Notes: a model not told the origin generated them from the sequence alone. A stretch of 64,000 nt of DNA from an uncultured Lachnospiraceae bacterium (GCA_910585345.1 CAJUDS010000011.1:21222-85221); one strand, 5' to 3'. Shown: positions 1 through 9,448, numbered from the stretch's first letter. Program-made: numbers and translations.

Positions 1-1099
1 TTCTCATGTAATACCCGAAAGCGCCTGCCGCCACGGCAGGTTTTCCCGCTCTCTCTGCCGTTTTTTCCGCATTTCCTCTGACTGATTGTGCAAACCCTTC
101 AAATCCAAACATAACGGCGACCCTTTTCTCTCTATCCAGATAAGACCCTGGCACCCCCATATAATACATATCATCATTTCCTGTCTTTCCCAATATAATA
201 TGATGATAATTGTAAAAACTGTGAAGCAGAAAACTGTTGCCTACTAGATTCTGGTATTCTTTTCTTAAAATAATAAAATCTTTTGGAGCAATGGAGATAT
301 AGTCTTCCCCATCCTGAAAAGGGTGGCAGACTGGATAGACACTGCAAAGCTGCTCCCATTTATCCTCATGCAGCGTTTCCTGGAAAACAAGTCCCTTCGT
401 ACCGTTACCCATCCTTTTCTCCCCTGTCTGTTCAGGTATCTGGGCTTTATGGAGAAATAATTCTGTCGATTCTCCGGCAGATTCCTCCCTATGCTCCTCT
501 TTGTCTGTTTCCTTCTTACATTCTATCTCTTCCTCACGGTCTATAGGGGCGCCCTTCTCTGTCAACACGGTTTCCTCTGATACTGCCTCCCCTGCTGGCA
601 GAATTTCCTTGGATAGTATCTGCTCTTCTGGTAACTCCTTTCGCCATATTTCCCGCACAGCAGGTTCTTCTTCCGCATACGCTCCTATCGCTTCCTCATA
701 AGCATCCCTCTCTTCTGCAAAATCCGCCTCTTTTTGCTGCTCTTCAGGCATTTTTCCCCACTCCCAGGCAGTCTCACAATATTTATTTTCATCAAGCACA
801 ATGCGTAATCCTGTCACTTCAAAAACAGACAGTTTGTTTCCATCCATATCTGCGCCGTCAAAACACGCTTTGTAGCAGCCTGTCCCTTGAACCAGAGCAA
901 ATTTGCCCAGCCGTCTGTTCCCCTCTCCGGCTGCATAAACGTCACACACACAGTTTTCCCTTACGCCCAGTCCCTTGATCTGTATCTCCGCCGTTACTTC
1001 CCGGTCTTTTACTACGATCTTGCTATATCCGCAGCTTTTCTTTTTTTCTCCAAACTCATAATAATCAAAATAGGAAATAATCTTTTTAAAATAATACAA
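1..1099 (-). CDS. DUF6128-like protein (partial, C-terminus off the left edge)
   Basis: The minus frame stays open from a TTG at 1099 to the window edge, at least 366 codons. The N-terminus (Y-F-K-K-I-I-S-Y-F-D-Y-Y-E) and the conserved end region (LHEDKWEQL, then a PKDF, GNSFLLHSFYNY and MGVPGSY series near the edge) look like the DUF6128 family of Lachnospiraceae; the function is unknown. The middle, roughly residues 120-220, is rich in Glu and low in complexity, so it is probably a linker. I chose the TTG because GGAGG lies 7 bases upstream and no good ATG fits the family N-terminus. Both the ribosome site and the start lie in one arm of a long inverted repeat. Family assignment is from memory of the family pattern; fairly confident. 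Only a few residues are likely missing. Confidence 0.72.
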   Translation of the reverse strand, partial: MYYFKKIISYFDYYEFGEKKKSCGYSKIVVKDREVTAEIQIKGLGVRENCVCDVYAAGEGNRRLGKFALVQGTGCYKACFDGADMDGNKLSVFEVTGLRIVLDENKYCETAWEWGKMPEEQQKEADFAEERDAYEEAIGAYAEEEPAVREIWRKELPEEQILSKEILPAGEAVSEETVLTEKGAPIDREEEIECKKETDKEEHREESAGESTELFLHKAQIPEQTGEKRMGNGTKGLVFQETLHEDKWEQLCSVYPVCHPFQDGEDYISIAPKDFIILRKEYQNLVGNSFLLHSFYNYHHIILGKTGNDDMYYMGVPGSYLDREKRVAVMFGFEGFAQSVRGNAEKTAERAGKPAVAAGAFGYYMR

Positions 1100-1158
1100 C
1101 CCTGTCCCTCCAGTCTTAAGTCTTGGTACTTAAGACCATTATATTCGGGGACAGGGTT
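1098..1158. repeat. Nested inverted repeat over the DUF6128 gene start
   Basis: AACCCTGTCCC at 1098-1108 and GGGACAGGGTT at 1148-1158 are perfect 11-base arms. Between them GTCTTAAG (1113-1120) and CTTAAGAC (1129-1136) form a second 8-base stem. On the minus transcript the outer 3' arm holds the GGAGGGACAGGG ribosome site and overlaps the TTG start. It could be a terminator for the gene upstream, a REP-like palindrome, or a switch hiding the ribosome site. Confidence 0.75.
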
Positions 1159-1193
1159 TTTCAGACCTGTAAAATGAATTTCTTTTTACTACA

Positions 1194-2282
1194 TTACGGA
1201 ACCATAGATTCCAGATATCTTAAATAGTTTGTGATCATTAAGGCAATATTAAATGTCAGCGCATCACCAAAATTTCTCATATCCAGACCGGTAGCTTTTT
1301 GTATCTTTTCAATTCTGTACACAAGTGTGTTTCTATGGACAAAAAGCTTTCTGGACGTTTCCGATATGTTCAGATTATTTTCAAAAAATTTCTGCACCGT
1401 GAATAAAATTTCTTCGTCGATTTCATCCGGTATCTTTTCGCTTCCGAAAACCTCTTCAATAAAAATTCTGCACAAATTTTCAGGAAGCTGATAGATCAGC
1501 CTGCCAATTCCCAGCGCATGATACGCGATGACATCCCTTTCCTCATAAAAAATCCTGCCTACCTCCAACGCCATCTTTGACTCTTTATAAGACTTTGAAA
1601 CATCTTTTAGTTCATCGATGACTGTTCCATAAGATACCTTTACATTGACCATCGCTTCTGCATTGACCATATCGACAATCATATACGCTATATCTTTTAA
1701 GCTCTGATAATTCTCGCCTGAGGCAAGAGATTTGATTAATATAATATTTCTCTCTTCCACAGCAGTCAGATAGTCGCCATTGTAAGGGATAAAAAGACCC
1801 CTCAGCAATTCCATGATCCCTTCTTCATCACCGGATGCCGTTTCAATTAGAAATACCGCCCTTTTTCCTTCTGCCGGAATATGCAGCTTTTTTGCCCGGT
1901 TATAAATATCAATCAGCAGAAGATTATCCAGTATGAGATTCTGCAGAAAACTTTCTCTATCCAGCTTTTCTTTGTAGGCAGTCATAAGCTGCCGGAGCTG
2001 GCTTACCGCAATCTTACCAACCATATAAGCATCTTCGTTCCCTCTTGCCAAAACAAGATACACGATTTCCTCTTCTTCTGTAACCTTAAAGAGATAATAT
2101 CCATTTATTACCTGACTGTCAGCTACAGATTCCGCAAACTCCAATACCAGCTCCATAGGAATTTCTATTTCTTCCATCGTGGATGCAGCTACGGTTCCTT
2201 GTATATCCATCACGCATAAATCAATTTTTGTAATGCTTCTTAAATCCTCAATGCTTACTTGAATGGTCTGGTTCGATAGCAT
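1194..2282 (-). CDS. CdaR/PucR-type transcriptional regulator
   Basis: A 362-residue protein. The C-terminal 60 residues carry the PucR-type helix-turn-helix (LFVHRNTLVYRIEKI, then GLDMRNFGDALTFNIAL), the signature of sugar-diacid (CdaR) and purine (PucR) regulators. The rest is an alpha/beta sensor-like region with no recognised ligand motif. It lies 8 bases downstream of the MsmK ATPase gene and follows AAGGAG. The pairing of such a regulator with the shared sugar-ABC ATPase suggests control of sugar uptake, but that is inference; the ligand cannot be read from the sequence. No signal peptide. Confidence 0.75.
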   Translation of the reverse strand: MLSNQTIQVSIEDLRSITKIDLCVMDIQGTVAASTMEEIEIPMELVLEFAESVADSQVINGYYLFKVTEEEEIVYLVLARGNEDAYMVGKIAVSQLRQLMTAYKEKLDRESFLQNLILDNLLLIDIYNRAKKLHIPAEGKRAVFLIETASGDEEGIMELLRGLFIPYNGDYLTAVEERNIILIKSLASGENYQSLKDIAYMIVDMVNAEAMVNVKVSYGTVIDELKDVSKSYKESKMALEVGRIFYEERDVIAYHALGIGRLIYQLPENLCRIFIEEVFGSEKIPDEIDEEILFTVQKFFENNLNISETSRKLFVHRNTLVYRIEKIQKATGLDMRNFGDALTFNIALMITNYLRYLESMVP

Positions 2283-2290
2283 ACTTCTCC

Positions 2291-3400
2291 TTAATTTGTA
2301 ACTACCTGCTCTGTCTCTTTGTCAAATACATGCATCTTATCCACGTCAAGCGCAAATCTCACTTTACTTCCGCTTCTTGCCGACGTACTGGAGTCTACCC
2401 TTGCTGTAATAGGGAATTCACCCAGATCAAAATACAGATAAACTTCTGCGCCAAGCAGCTCATAAACATTAATCGTTGCTTCAAACTGATTCTTATATTT
2501 ACCTTCTACCTCAGCGGCATCATAAACATCTTCCGGACGGATACCCAATACAACCGTTTTGCCATTGTAACCGCCGGCAATCACTTTCTTTGCCTTTTCG
2601 GCAGGAAGTTCAATCTTCAAACCGGAAGTCTTAGCGAACGCTTTATCTCCGTTCACTTCAATTTCAGCGTCGATAAAGTTCATTTGCGGAGAACCCATGA
2701 ATCCTGCAACAAACAGATTCTGCGGTTTATCATATAAATTCTGCGGACTGTCTACCTGTTGAACGATACCGTCTTTCATAACAACAATTCTCGTTCCAAG
2801 TGTCATAGCTTCTGTCTGATCATGTGTTACGTAAATAATAGTAGCGCCCAGTCTCTGATGCAGTTTTGCAATCTCTGTACGCATCTGTACACGAAGTTTC
2901 GCATCCAGGTTGGACAACGGTTCGTCCATCAGGAACACCTTCGGATTACGCACGATTGCACGCCCCATAGCAACACGCTGTCTCTGTCCGCCGGAAAGCG
3001 CTTTGGGCTTACGATCCAGAAGTTTCTCCAAATCAAGGATTCTTGCCGCCTCTTTTACCATCTCATCGATTTTTTCTTTCGGCACTTTACGAAGCTTTAA
3101 GCCAAATGCCATATTATCATATACTGTCATATGCGGATACAATGCGTAGTTCTGGAATACCATCGCAATATCTCTGTCTTTTGGTTCCACATCGTTAACC
3201 AGCTTGCCGTCAATTCTCAGTTCGCCGGAGGAAATATCCTCAAGTCCTGCAACCATTCGAAGTGTTGTAGATTTCCCGCATCCGGAAGGTCCTACAAAAA
3301 TAATAAATTCTTTATCTGCAATTTCCAGGTTAAAGTCCTTCACTGCTTCAAAACCGTTGGGATATTTTTTACAAATATTTTTTAATGATAAACTTGCCAC
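2291..3400 (-). CDS. msmK: Multi-sugar ABC transporter ATPase, MsmK/UgpC type
   Basis: A 369-residue CUT1-family ATPase: Walker A GPSGCGKST near residue 37, Q-loop, signature LSGGQRQRVAMGRAI near 135, Walker B VFLMDEP, H-loop THD, and a C-terminal TOBE-type domain (GIRPEDV) typical of MalK/UgpC/MsmK. It energises permease pairs for oligosaccharides encoded elsewhere; no CUT1 permease is in this window, which fits the known role of MsmK as a shared ATPase. Start is GTG at 3400 with AGGAGG 8 bases upstream. Length is normal for the family. Cotranscription with the PucR-type gene just downstream is likely. Confidence 0.93.
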   Translation of the reverse strand: MASLSLKNICKKYPNGFEAVKDFNLEIADKEFIIFVGPSGCGKSTTLRMVAGLEDISSGELRIDGKLVNDVEPKDRDIAMVFQNYALYPHMTVYDNMAFGLKLRKVPKEKIDEMVKEAARILDLEKLLDRKPKALSGGQRQRVAMGRAIVRNPKVFLMDEPLSNLDAKLRVQMRTEIAKLHQRLGATIIYVTHDQTEAMTLGTRIVVMKDGIVQQVDSPQNLYDKPQNLFVAGFMGSPQMNFIDAEIEVNGDKAFAKTSGLKIELPAEKAKKVIAGGYNGKTVVLGIRPEDVYDAAEVEGKYKNQFEATINVYELLGAEVYLYFDLGEFPITARVDSSTSARSGSKVRFALDVDKMHVFDKETEQVVTN

Positions 3401-3514
3401 TTTTTTGTCCTCCTGTCATTGATATATTAAGAATCTACTTCAATTATGCTTTATAGTATAAAGGCAGTCTCTTCTTTTTACCATGCCATGATTCCACAAA
3501 GTTTTAAATGATTT

Positions 3515-4156
3515 CTATACAGATTGACCAATTTCCTCCTCTTTTGGCTCCAGTTTCTTAAATATGCCCGAGAAAAGGTAGGAAGACAGATATACCGGCA
3601 GTGAAATTCCTACCAGAAAAATAAGTGGTATCATCCTGATCCAAAATAAAACATACGCCGTTACAAAAAAAATATAGAGCACCAGAATACAAAATGTCTT
3701 GGGAAAGTGTGATATGCCAACCAGGCACGCATTTTTAACCGTATTCTTAATGCTGTTTTCAAATTTGGACAATAATGGAAACCAGTATATACTGCTGCAC
3801 AAAAAGAAAAAGAAGACCGCACACACTACAATGCGCATCACAAATGCCGCACTGCTGCCCAGCATGGAAATATAGTAAAAATCCGCTCCCGCTACGCCGA
3901 ACAACAAAAGCATCAATATCCAAAGTACCGTTGCCTGCGCAAAATTTTCTTTAAATGATTTAAAATAGCTTTTTGTCAGATAGCCTTCTTCATTTCTAAC
4001 CATTTTTATGGATACATAGTACAGGGCCGTCAATGCCGCTCCGATTGTTATAACCGGAATGCAGCAGAGAATTGTCAATATATTCAGCCACACAAGATCA
4101 CCAACTCTGCCAAGAAACGCCATAACCGGATTATCCTGATCAAATAAATGGCTCAT
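3515..4156 (-). CDS. YesL-family (DUF624) membrane protein
   Basis: A 213-residue protein with about five hydrophobic segments and the YesL/DUF624 opening (FDQDNPVMAFLGRVGDLVWLN). Family members often sit beside carbohydrate-uptake genes; the biochemical role is unknown. Its ATG overlaps the stop of the upstream HD gene by four bases (4153-4156), so translation is probably coupled. It faces MsmK downstream across a 114-base gap. Confidence 0.82.
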   Translation of the reverse strand: MSHLFDQDNPVMAFLGRVGDLVWLNILTILCCIPVITIGAALTALYYVSIKMVRNEEGYLTKSYFKSFKENFAQATVLWILMLLLFGVAGADFYYISMLGSSAAFVMRIVVCAVFFFFLCSSIYWFPLLSKFENSIKNTVKNACLVGISHFPKTFCILVLYIFFVTAYVLFWIRMIPLIFLVGISLPVYLSSYLFSGIFKKLEPKEEEIGQSV

Positions 4157-5427
4157 GCCTCTTCCCCCAAATCACTGTTTACCAAAAGCTTGTATCTGTT
4201 ATTGATACGGACATGAATTTCCAGATAAGCCAGAGTCTCTGAATGAACCTTTTTGTCTATGATATCATATGTATGAATCACACTCTGCACAGCCTTGCTG
4301 TCAAGGCGTTCCCGCTGCACTTGTTTTAAAAGCACGCCTATAATCTGCTCTTTTGTCAGTCCCTGTTTGTCTTTTTTCATATTCATCAAAGATACAACGC
4401 AGTCCGCCACCTGCAAAATGCGCTGCAGCTGCGTCATTTGCGCCTCCCGCAGCCCTGCCGGATAACCGTTTCCATCTAACAGCTCATGATGTGCCGCAAT
4501 GATATCCACCACTTCTTTGGCCACAAAATATTTTTTCAGCAGCTCCGTCCCTGTTTCCACATGCCCTTTTAATGCCTCTTTTTCTTCCGTAGTCAGAGTC
4601 CTTCCGCCTTTTAAAATCTTTTTATTAATACTCAGCATCCCAATATCATGAAGCATTGCGGCATAATCCAGCATTTCTTTTTCACGTATTGTCAATTCCA
4701 TATCTTCCGCAATTTCATTTACAACGCAGCAGCATATAATCGCCTCTACTGTACGCATTTTCCCCATGAAACTAAAACAATGCATAATAAATTTTACAAA
4801 ATGTTCTTTTTCTTCATTGGTAAAAAGAACGTAATTCATAAATTCCCGTAATTCCTGCTCATATTCGCCTGACATTAACTTTTCGAGAATATGCTCCTGA
4901 CGGATACATCTGGTTAACAATACTACCCCCTCAGGATAGTACTTTTCGCCTGCCTGAGCCTCAAAAATACTGCAGTCCATTTTTATCCCGTCTTTTCGGT
5001 ACTGCTTATCCACATCTTCCAAAAGGCTCAGATACATTGCAATCCTTTCATGTTCAAAATTCATTCTGCTGATTTTCGAATAAGGTAGGTGATGGTACAT
5101 AATAATATTAGAACGATCTCCAAAAGGGGAAACATTCTTCAGAAATAGCGCCCCATATACCGCATGCGGATTACTTGCTTCCTCCTCTTCGTAGAGAAAT
5201 TCTTCCAGCTGCTGCTCTGTCTTATAAACCCCAATATCATGAATCATTGCCAGAAATACAAATTCGGCAGCCTCATACTCATCATAAACCCCTTTACTCT
5301 GCAGAAGTTTCATCAGCATATATGCAATGCGCATACCATGCTCTACAGGCTCCTTACCCATGAGACTTAATGCATCGCATACGAGATAGCATATATCCGT
5401 GCTGCTAATATAATCCATTGCACGCAT
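4153..5427 (-). CDS. Tandem HD / HD-GYP-type phosphohydrolase
   Basis: A 424-residue soluble protein with two HD domains. The second has the HD-GYP set of cyclic-di-GMP phosphodiesterases: LHDIG at 259-263, HHE at 313-315 and DGNGYP at 318-323. The Lys normally found in HDxGK is Met (HDIGM). The first half has an HD at 63-64 and HH at 112-113 but no GYP, so it looks like a degenerate copy. No receiver or membrane segment precedes them. ATG at 5427 follows GGAGG. Cyclic-di-GMP hydrolysis is plausible but the missing Lys leaves room for another substrate. The gene is translationally coupled to the YesL gene. Confidence 0.78.
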   Translation of the reverse strand: MRAMDYISSTDICYLVCDALSLMGKEPVEHGMRIAYMLMKLLQSKGVYDEYEAAEFVFLAMIHDIGVYKTEQQLEEFLYEEEEASNPHAVYGALFLKNVSPFGDRSNIIMYHHLPYSKISRMNFEHERIAMYLSLLEDVDKQYRKDGIKMDCSIFEAQAGEKYYPEGVVLLTRCIRQEHILEKLMSGEYEQELREFMNYVLFTNEEKEHFVKFIMHCFSFMGKMRTVEAIICCCVVNEIAEDMELTIREKEMLDYAAMLHDIGMLSINKKILKGGRTLTTEEKEALKGHVETGTELLKKYFVAKEVVDIIAAHHELLDGNGYPAGLREAQMTQLQRILQVADCVVSLMNMKKDKQGLTKEQIIGVLLKQVQRERLDSKAVQSVIHTYDIIDKKVHSETLAYLEIHVRINNRYKLLVNSDLGEEA

Positions 5428-5460
5428 TGTTTTCCTCCTTCTATTCTTTTCACCAGTTAC

Positions 5461-5940
5461 CTATAATACAAATTCCATCGGCGTATAACGGATTCCGTCC
5501 TGCTGCATTTCCAACCCCGTGTCCTGAAAGCCCAGTTTATGGTAAAATCCAATGCCATAGGGAGCGGCATTGACTGTCACCCTGGACACGCCCACCTCCG
5601 TCAGCAGATAATTGCATAAATACCGCATCAAAGATCTCCCTACTCCTCTTCTGTGATATCTTTCATCCACAAACAAAAGGGAAACATGTCCGCTGCCACG
5701 GGCCGTAATCATGCCTATCATACGGTTCTCTTCCATGGCAACGATCAGTTCATAACTTCCCGCAAGAAACATGCGGTATAACGTTGAATCGGTAATAAAA
5801 TCCCGAAAGCTGTCCACACCCTCCTGCGTATAATCTGCCGCCTCGTATCTTAAAAAAGTCTTCCATGCCAGAGCCATCGCATCCTGCCATTCTCCCCGAT
5901 ATGCGGGCCTGATTTCCCATGGAGAATTCCTTTTTTCCAT
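5461..5940 (-). CDS. GNAT-family N-acetyltransferase
   Basis: A 159-residue protein with the GNAT acetyl-CoA loop (ERYHRRGVGRSLMRYL, the R/Q-x-x-G-x-G/A pattern) near 92-107, the VTVNAAPYGIGFYHKLGF strand-helix-strand after it, and PMEFVL at the end. Acceptor unknown. GGAG precedes the ATG. It stands between the HD gene and ldhA with short gaps on both sides, so cotranscription is possible. Confidence 0.85.
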   Translation of the reverse strand: MEKRNSPWEIRPAYRGEWQDAMALAWKTFLRYEAADYTQEGVDSFRDFITDSTLYRMFLAGSYELIVAMEENRMIGMITARGSGHVSLLFVDERYHRRGVGRSLMRYLCNYLLTEVGVSRVTVNAAPYGIGFYHKLGFQDTGLEMQQDGIRYTPMEFVL

Positions 5941-6001
5941 TATCTCATCTCCAACTGCTCTTTTTTATCATCATATCGGATTTCCGTGTAAAATACAAGT
6001 G

Positions 6002-6991
6002 TCAGCCTCGTTCCGGCAAAACTTCGTTTACAAGTGGTTTCCCTGTTTCCAGCGCATAGGCGTTTTCTAATGTTACCTGTGTAATAGACTGGGTAGCTTC
6101 CTTCGTAAAGAATCCCATATGGGATGTAATAATGACATTGGGAAATGCCGTCAGCCTTACCAGATTCTCATCCTGCATAATTTCATTGGAACGATCTTCA
6201 TAAAACACGCCTTCCTCTTCTTCGTATACATCCAGTCCGACTCCTGCAAATTTTTTCTCCAGCAGTCCGTCTATCAGCGCCTCTGTGTCAATCAAAGCTC
6301 CTCTGGATGTATTTACGAGGTAAACGCCTTTTTTCATGAGAGAAATCGTCTTTTCGTTCACCAGATGTTTTGTGTCATCCGTCAGCGGGCAGTGCAGACT
6401 GATTACATCCGAACGTTTTACCAATTCTTCCAGAGACACATAATTCACGTCGAGAGAAGGGTTGGGATAAGGATCAAACGCCAGAATTTCCATCTGGAAT
6501 CCCTTCAAGATACGTATCATTGCCTGTCCGATCTTTCCGGTTCCCACAACTCCCGCTGTTTTCCTGTACAGGTCAGTCCCCATAAAACCGTTAATATTCA
6601 TGTTAAAGTCTCTCGTTCGCGTATAAGCCTTATGCGTATAGCGATTGACCGTCAGTAGCAGCGCCATCGCAAATTCTGCCACCGCTTCCGGGGAATAACT
6701 CGGAACTCTCAGCACATGGATTCTGCCTTCCGCTGCTTTCAAATCCACATTATTAAACCCGGCGCAACGGAGCAGAATTCCCTTAATCCGCATTTCATGC
6801 AGGCGGTCTATCATAGCGGCATTTACATAATCGTTTACAAATATACAGATCGCATCATACCCTTTTGCCAGCGACACCGTTTCCTCATCACATCGCATCT
6901 CAACAAAATGAATTTCAAAACCATAGTCTTTGGCCATCGGTTCAAACCAATACCTGTCATACGGCTTCGTACTGTAAAACATAATCTTCAT
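6002..6991 (-). CDS. ldhA: D-lactate dehydrogenase (2-hydroxyacid dehydrogenase)
   Basis: A 329-residue NAD-dependent D-2-hydroxyacid dehydrogenase that reduces pyruvate to D-lactate. The Rossmann motif GVVGTGKIGQ lies near 148, the catalytic Arg in NTSRGALID, Glu in YEEEEG, and the His in SHMGFFT near the end, all as in fermentative LdhA. I set the start at ATG 6991, which has AGAGG five bases upstream; an ATG 11 codons earlier opens in a Lys-rich stretch that is the leader. As a fermentative redox sink it fits a sugar-degrading anaerobe. The alternative would be another 2-hydroxyacid dehydrogenase, but the C-terminal DENLVRLTAFPNVI region is LdhA-like. Confidence 0.92.
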   Translation of the reverse strand: MKIMFYSTKPYDRYWFEPMAKDYGFEIHFVEMRCDEETVSLAKGYDAICIFVNDYVNAAMIDRLHEMRIKGILLRCAGFNNVDLKAAEGRIHVLRVPSYSPEAVAEFAMALLLTVNRYTHKAYTRTRDFNMNINGFMGTDLYRKTAGVVGTGKIGQAMIRILKGFQMEILAFDPYPNPSLDVNYVSLEELVKRSDVISLHCPLTDDTKHLVNEKTISLMKKGVYLVNTSRGALIDTEALIDGLLEKKFAGVGLDVYEEEEGVFYEDRSNEIMQDENLVRLTAFPNVIITSHMGFFTKEATQSITQVTLENAYALETGKPLVNEVLPERG

Positions 6992-7121
6992 AAATATACC
7001 TCTTTTCTTTTTTTCTTTCTTCATTTTCTATGCGGAAACTATTTTGTCCTTTTCTATAGTATACTGTAATCTCAGAAAATCATGTAATAACAGTTCATTT
7101 CCAGCTTTCCTGTCTCATGCT

Positions 7122-9086
7122 TCAGCAAATTTCCGCACCGGCAGGCATATCCTTTTCCGGCGAAACAAGCGCCAGATTCCCGTCCGCGTCTTCCGCACAC
7201 AAAAGCATACCTTCCGATACAACGCCCGCAAGAGTGGCGGGTTTCAGATTCACCAGCACCATTACCTTTTTACCTACCATTTCTTCAGCAGTGTAATGCT
7301 GCTTAATGCCTGAGACAATTTGTTTTACCTGACTTCCGATTCTTACCTGCGAACAGAGCAGCTTTTTAGATTTTTTCACTTCCTCACAGGCGATGATTTC
7401 CCCTACCTGAAACTGCAGTTTTGCAAAATCATCATATGAAATCTCCGGTTTTGCTTCCAAATCAATTCCCGCCTCCTGTGACGCCTCCTTTTCCTGGGCG
7501 GCGGCTTTTCTTTCCGCAAACATCGCGTCCGCTTTTTCCACCACTTCTTTAACATTTAATCTCGCAAAGAGAATTTCCGGTTTCTCCGTTACGTGATTGC
7601 CGGACGGATACTGCCCAAATGTATGCAGACTGTCAAAGCTCCGCAGAGATGTTTGTAACTGGTCTGCAATCTTCACTGCAGTCCCCGGCATAAACGGCTC
7701 CAAAAGCGACGCACCGATGACAATCCCTTCCACCAGATTGTAAAGTACGGTCGACAGCCTGTCTCTTCGCGCCTCATCCTTGGCAAGCACCCACGGCTCT
7801 GTCTCATCAATATATTTATTACACCGTTTGAAAACATTGAAAATTTCCGTAATTGCATCCGCTACCCGCAAACTTTCCATTTTGGCGCTGACCCGGTCCA
7901 CTGCGCCTGTCACTATAGCCTTTAACTGTGCGTCCACATCCTCAACCACGTTCTGATCAGATACGATTCCGCCAAAGTACTGGTTGCTCATGGAAATGGT
8001 ACGTTTTACCAGATTGCCAAGTATATTGGCCAGGTCGGAATTAAGTCGTTCTACCATCAGTTCCCATGAAATTACCCCGTCATTGTCAAACGGCATCTCA
8101 TGAAGCACAAAATACCGCACTGCGTCCACGCCAAAAAAATCGGCCAGATCATCTGCATAGATCACATTTCCTTTTGATTTACTCATCTTGCCGTCGCCCT
8201 GCAGCAGCCACGGATGCCCGAATATCTGCCTGGGCAGCGGCTCACCCAACGCCATCAGGAAAATCGGCCAATAGATTGTATGAAAGCGAATAATATCTTT
8301 GCCGATTAAATGCAGATCGGCAGGCCAGTATTTCGCATACTGCTGCGAGCTGTTTCCGTCACAGTCATAACCGATGCCTGTGATATAATTTGTCAACGCA
8401 TCCAGCCATACATAAACAACATGCTTGTCGTCAAAGTCGACCGGTATGCCCCATTTAAAAGAACTCCTGGACACGCACAGATCCTGCAGACCGGGAAGCA
8501 GGAAATTGTTCATCATCTCATTTTTACGGGATACCGGCTGAATAAATTCCGGATGTGCATTAATATGTTCAATTAAGCGGTCCGCATACTTACTCATTTT
8601 GAAAAAATATGCTTCCTCTTTTGCAGGTTTCACCTCTCTGCCACAGTCAGGGCATTTTCCGTCTACAAGCTGGGATTCGGTCCAAAACGACTCGCAGGGT
8701 GTGCAATAAAGCCCCTCGTAAGCTCCTTTATAAATATCCCCCTGGTCATATAGCCGTCTGAAAATTTTCTGTACCTGCTTTTCATGATCCGGATCCGTCG
8801 TTCGAATAAACTTGTCATAAGAAGTATCCATCAAGTCCCACAATCCTTTGATGGTTCCTGCCACATTGTCTACAAATTCTTTCGGTGTTACGCCCAACTC
8901 TTCCGCCTTTAATTCTATTTTCTGACCATGCTCATCCGTCCCTGTCTGAAAAAATACATCATACCCTTCTTTTCTTTTAAAACGGGCAATACTGTCCGCC
9001 AGTATCGCTTCATAACAGTTGCCGATATGCGGTTTCCCGGAAGTATAGGCAATCGCCGTTGTAATGTAATATTTCCCTTTGCTCAT
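7122..9086 (-). CDS. metG: Methionyl-tRNA synthetase
   Basis: A 654-residue class I synthetase charging tRNA-Met. HIGN (residues 19-22) is the HIGH motif, the zinc knuckle is CTPCESF...CPDCG (about 127-148), KMSKS is near 300, and the C-terminal tRNA-binding EMAP/Trbp111-like domain runs from about 553 (FAKLQFQVGEI). The start at 9086 (MSKGKYY) has AAGGA upstream; longer in-frame starts run into the T-box terminator. It is transcribed under the T-box leader directly upstream. Confidence 0.95.
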   Translation of the reverse strand: MSKGKYYITTAIAYTSGKPHIGNCYEAILADSIARFKRKEGYDVFFQTGTDEHGQKIELKAEELGVTPKEFVDNVAGTIKGLWDLMDTSYDKFIRTTDPDHEKQVQKIFRRLYDQGDIYKGAYEGLYCTPCESFWTESQLVDGKCPDCGREVKPAKEEAYFFKMSKYADRLIEHINAHPEFIQPVSRKNEMMNNFLLPGLQDLCVSRSSFKWGIPVDFDDKHVVYVWLDALTNYITGIGYDCDGNSSQQYAKYWPADLHLIGKDIIRFHTIYWPIFLMALGEPLPRQIFGHPWLLQGDGKMSKSKGNVIYADDLADFFGVDAVRYFVLHEMPFDNDGVISWELMVERLNSDLANILGNLVKRTISMSNQYFGGIVSDQNVVEDVDAQLKAIVTGAVDRVSAKMESLRVADAITEIFNVFKRCNKYIDETEPWVLAKDEARRDRLSTVLYNLVEGIVIGASLLEPFMPGTAVKIADQLQTSLRSFDSLHTFGQYPSGNHVTEKPEILFARLNVKEVVEKADAMFAERKAAAQEKEASQEAGIDLEAKPEISYDDFAKLQFQVGEIIACEEVKKSKKLLCSQVRIGSQVKQIVSGIKQHYTAEEMVGKKVMVLVNLKPATLAGVVSEGMLLCAEDADGNLALVSPEKDMPAGAEIC

Positions 9087-9146
9087 TTCTTTCTTCCTTT
9101 CCATGATAGTTTGGCACGAAAAACGTCCTTTACAGAAACAAGAAAA

Positions 9147-9178
9147 ACGCCCTCTCATCCTTAAGGATGAGAAGACGC
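9147..9178 (-). terminator. T-box terminator hairpin before metG
   Basis: On the minus strand the arms at 9165-9178 and 9147-9160 pair over 14 bases around a TTAA loop, with two G-U pairs, and a T5 run follows. It sits immediately after the T-box motif and is the OFF structure of the metG leader. Confidence 0.88.
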
Positions 9179-9442
9179 AAAATACGTGTTACCACTTCTC
9201 TTCATCTGTTTCTCGCAAAACAGACCTCTGCGGGTACTTTCATACCCTGCCGCTATAACAGGCGGCGCCTGTCGCAGCCTTGCAAAGCCACAAGCTCTGT
9301 TCGGTGCGCTGCTCAGAAGCCATCTTCCGCATCCCGCCATCCTTTCCCTCTCAGCATAGAAACTGTCTGATTTCCATAGGAAACTCTCTGTAAAATGCAA
9401 GGACACTTACTCTCTTCGTCAATGCGTTTCTAGTATTGGCTG
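9147..9442 (-). promoter_or_regulatory. T-box leader (tRNA-Met sensing) of metG
   Basis: The 400-base gap upstream of metG holds a T-box. In transcript order there is GACGAAGAGAGTA (Stem I start), a long stem-rich region, AGTGGTAACACG at about 9187-9198 (the T-box proper) and the terminator. UGGU in the bulge would pair with the ACCA end of a tRNA whose discriminator base is A, as in tRNA-Met. An ATG at 9321-9323 in a GAAGATGGCTTCTGAG context is a candidate Met specifier, but I did not fold Stem I. Uncharged tRNA-Met should stabilise the antiterminator and turn metG on. Confidence 0.88.
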
Positions 9443-9448
9443 ATTTTT

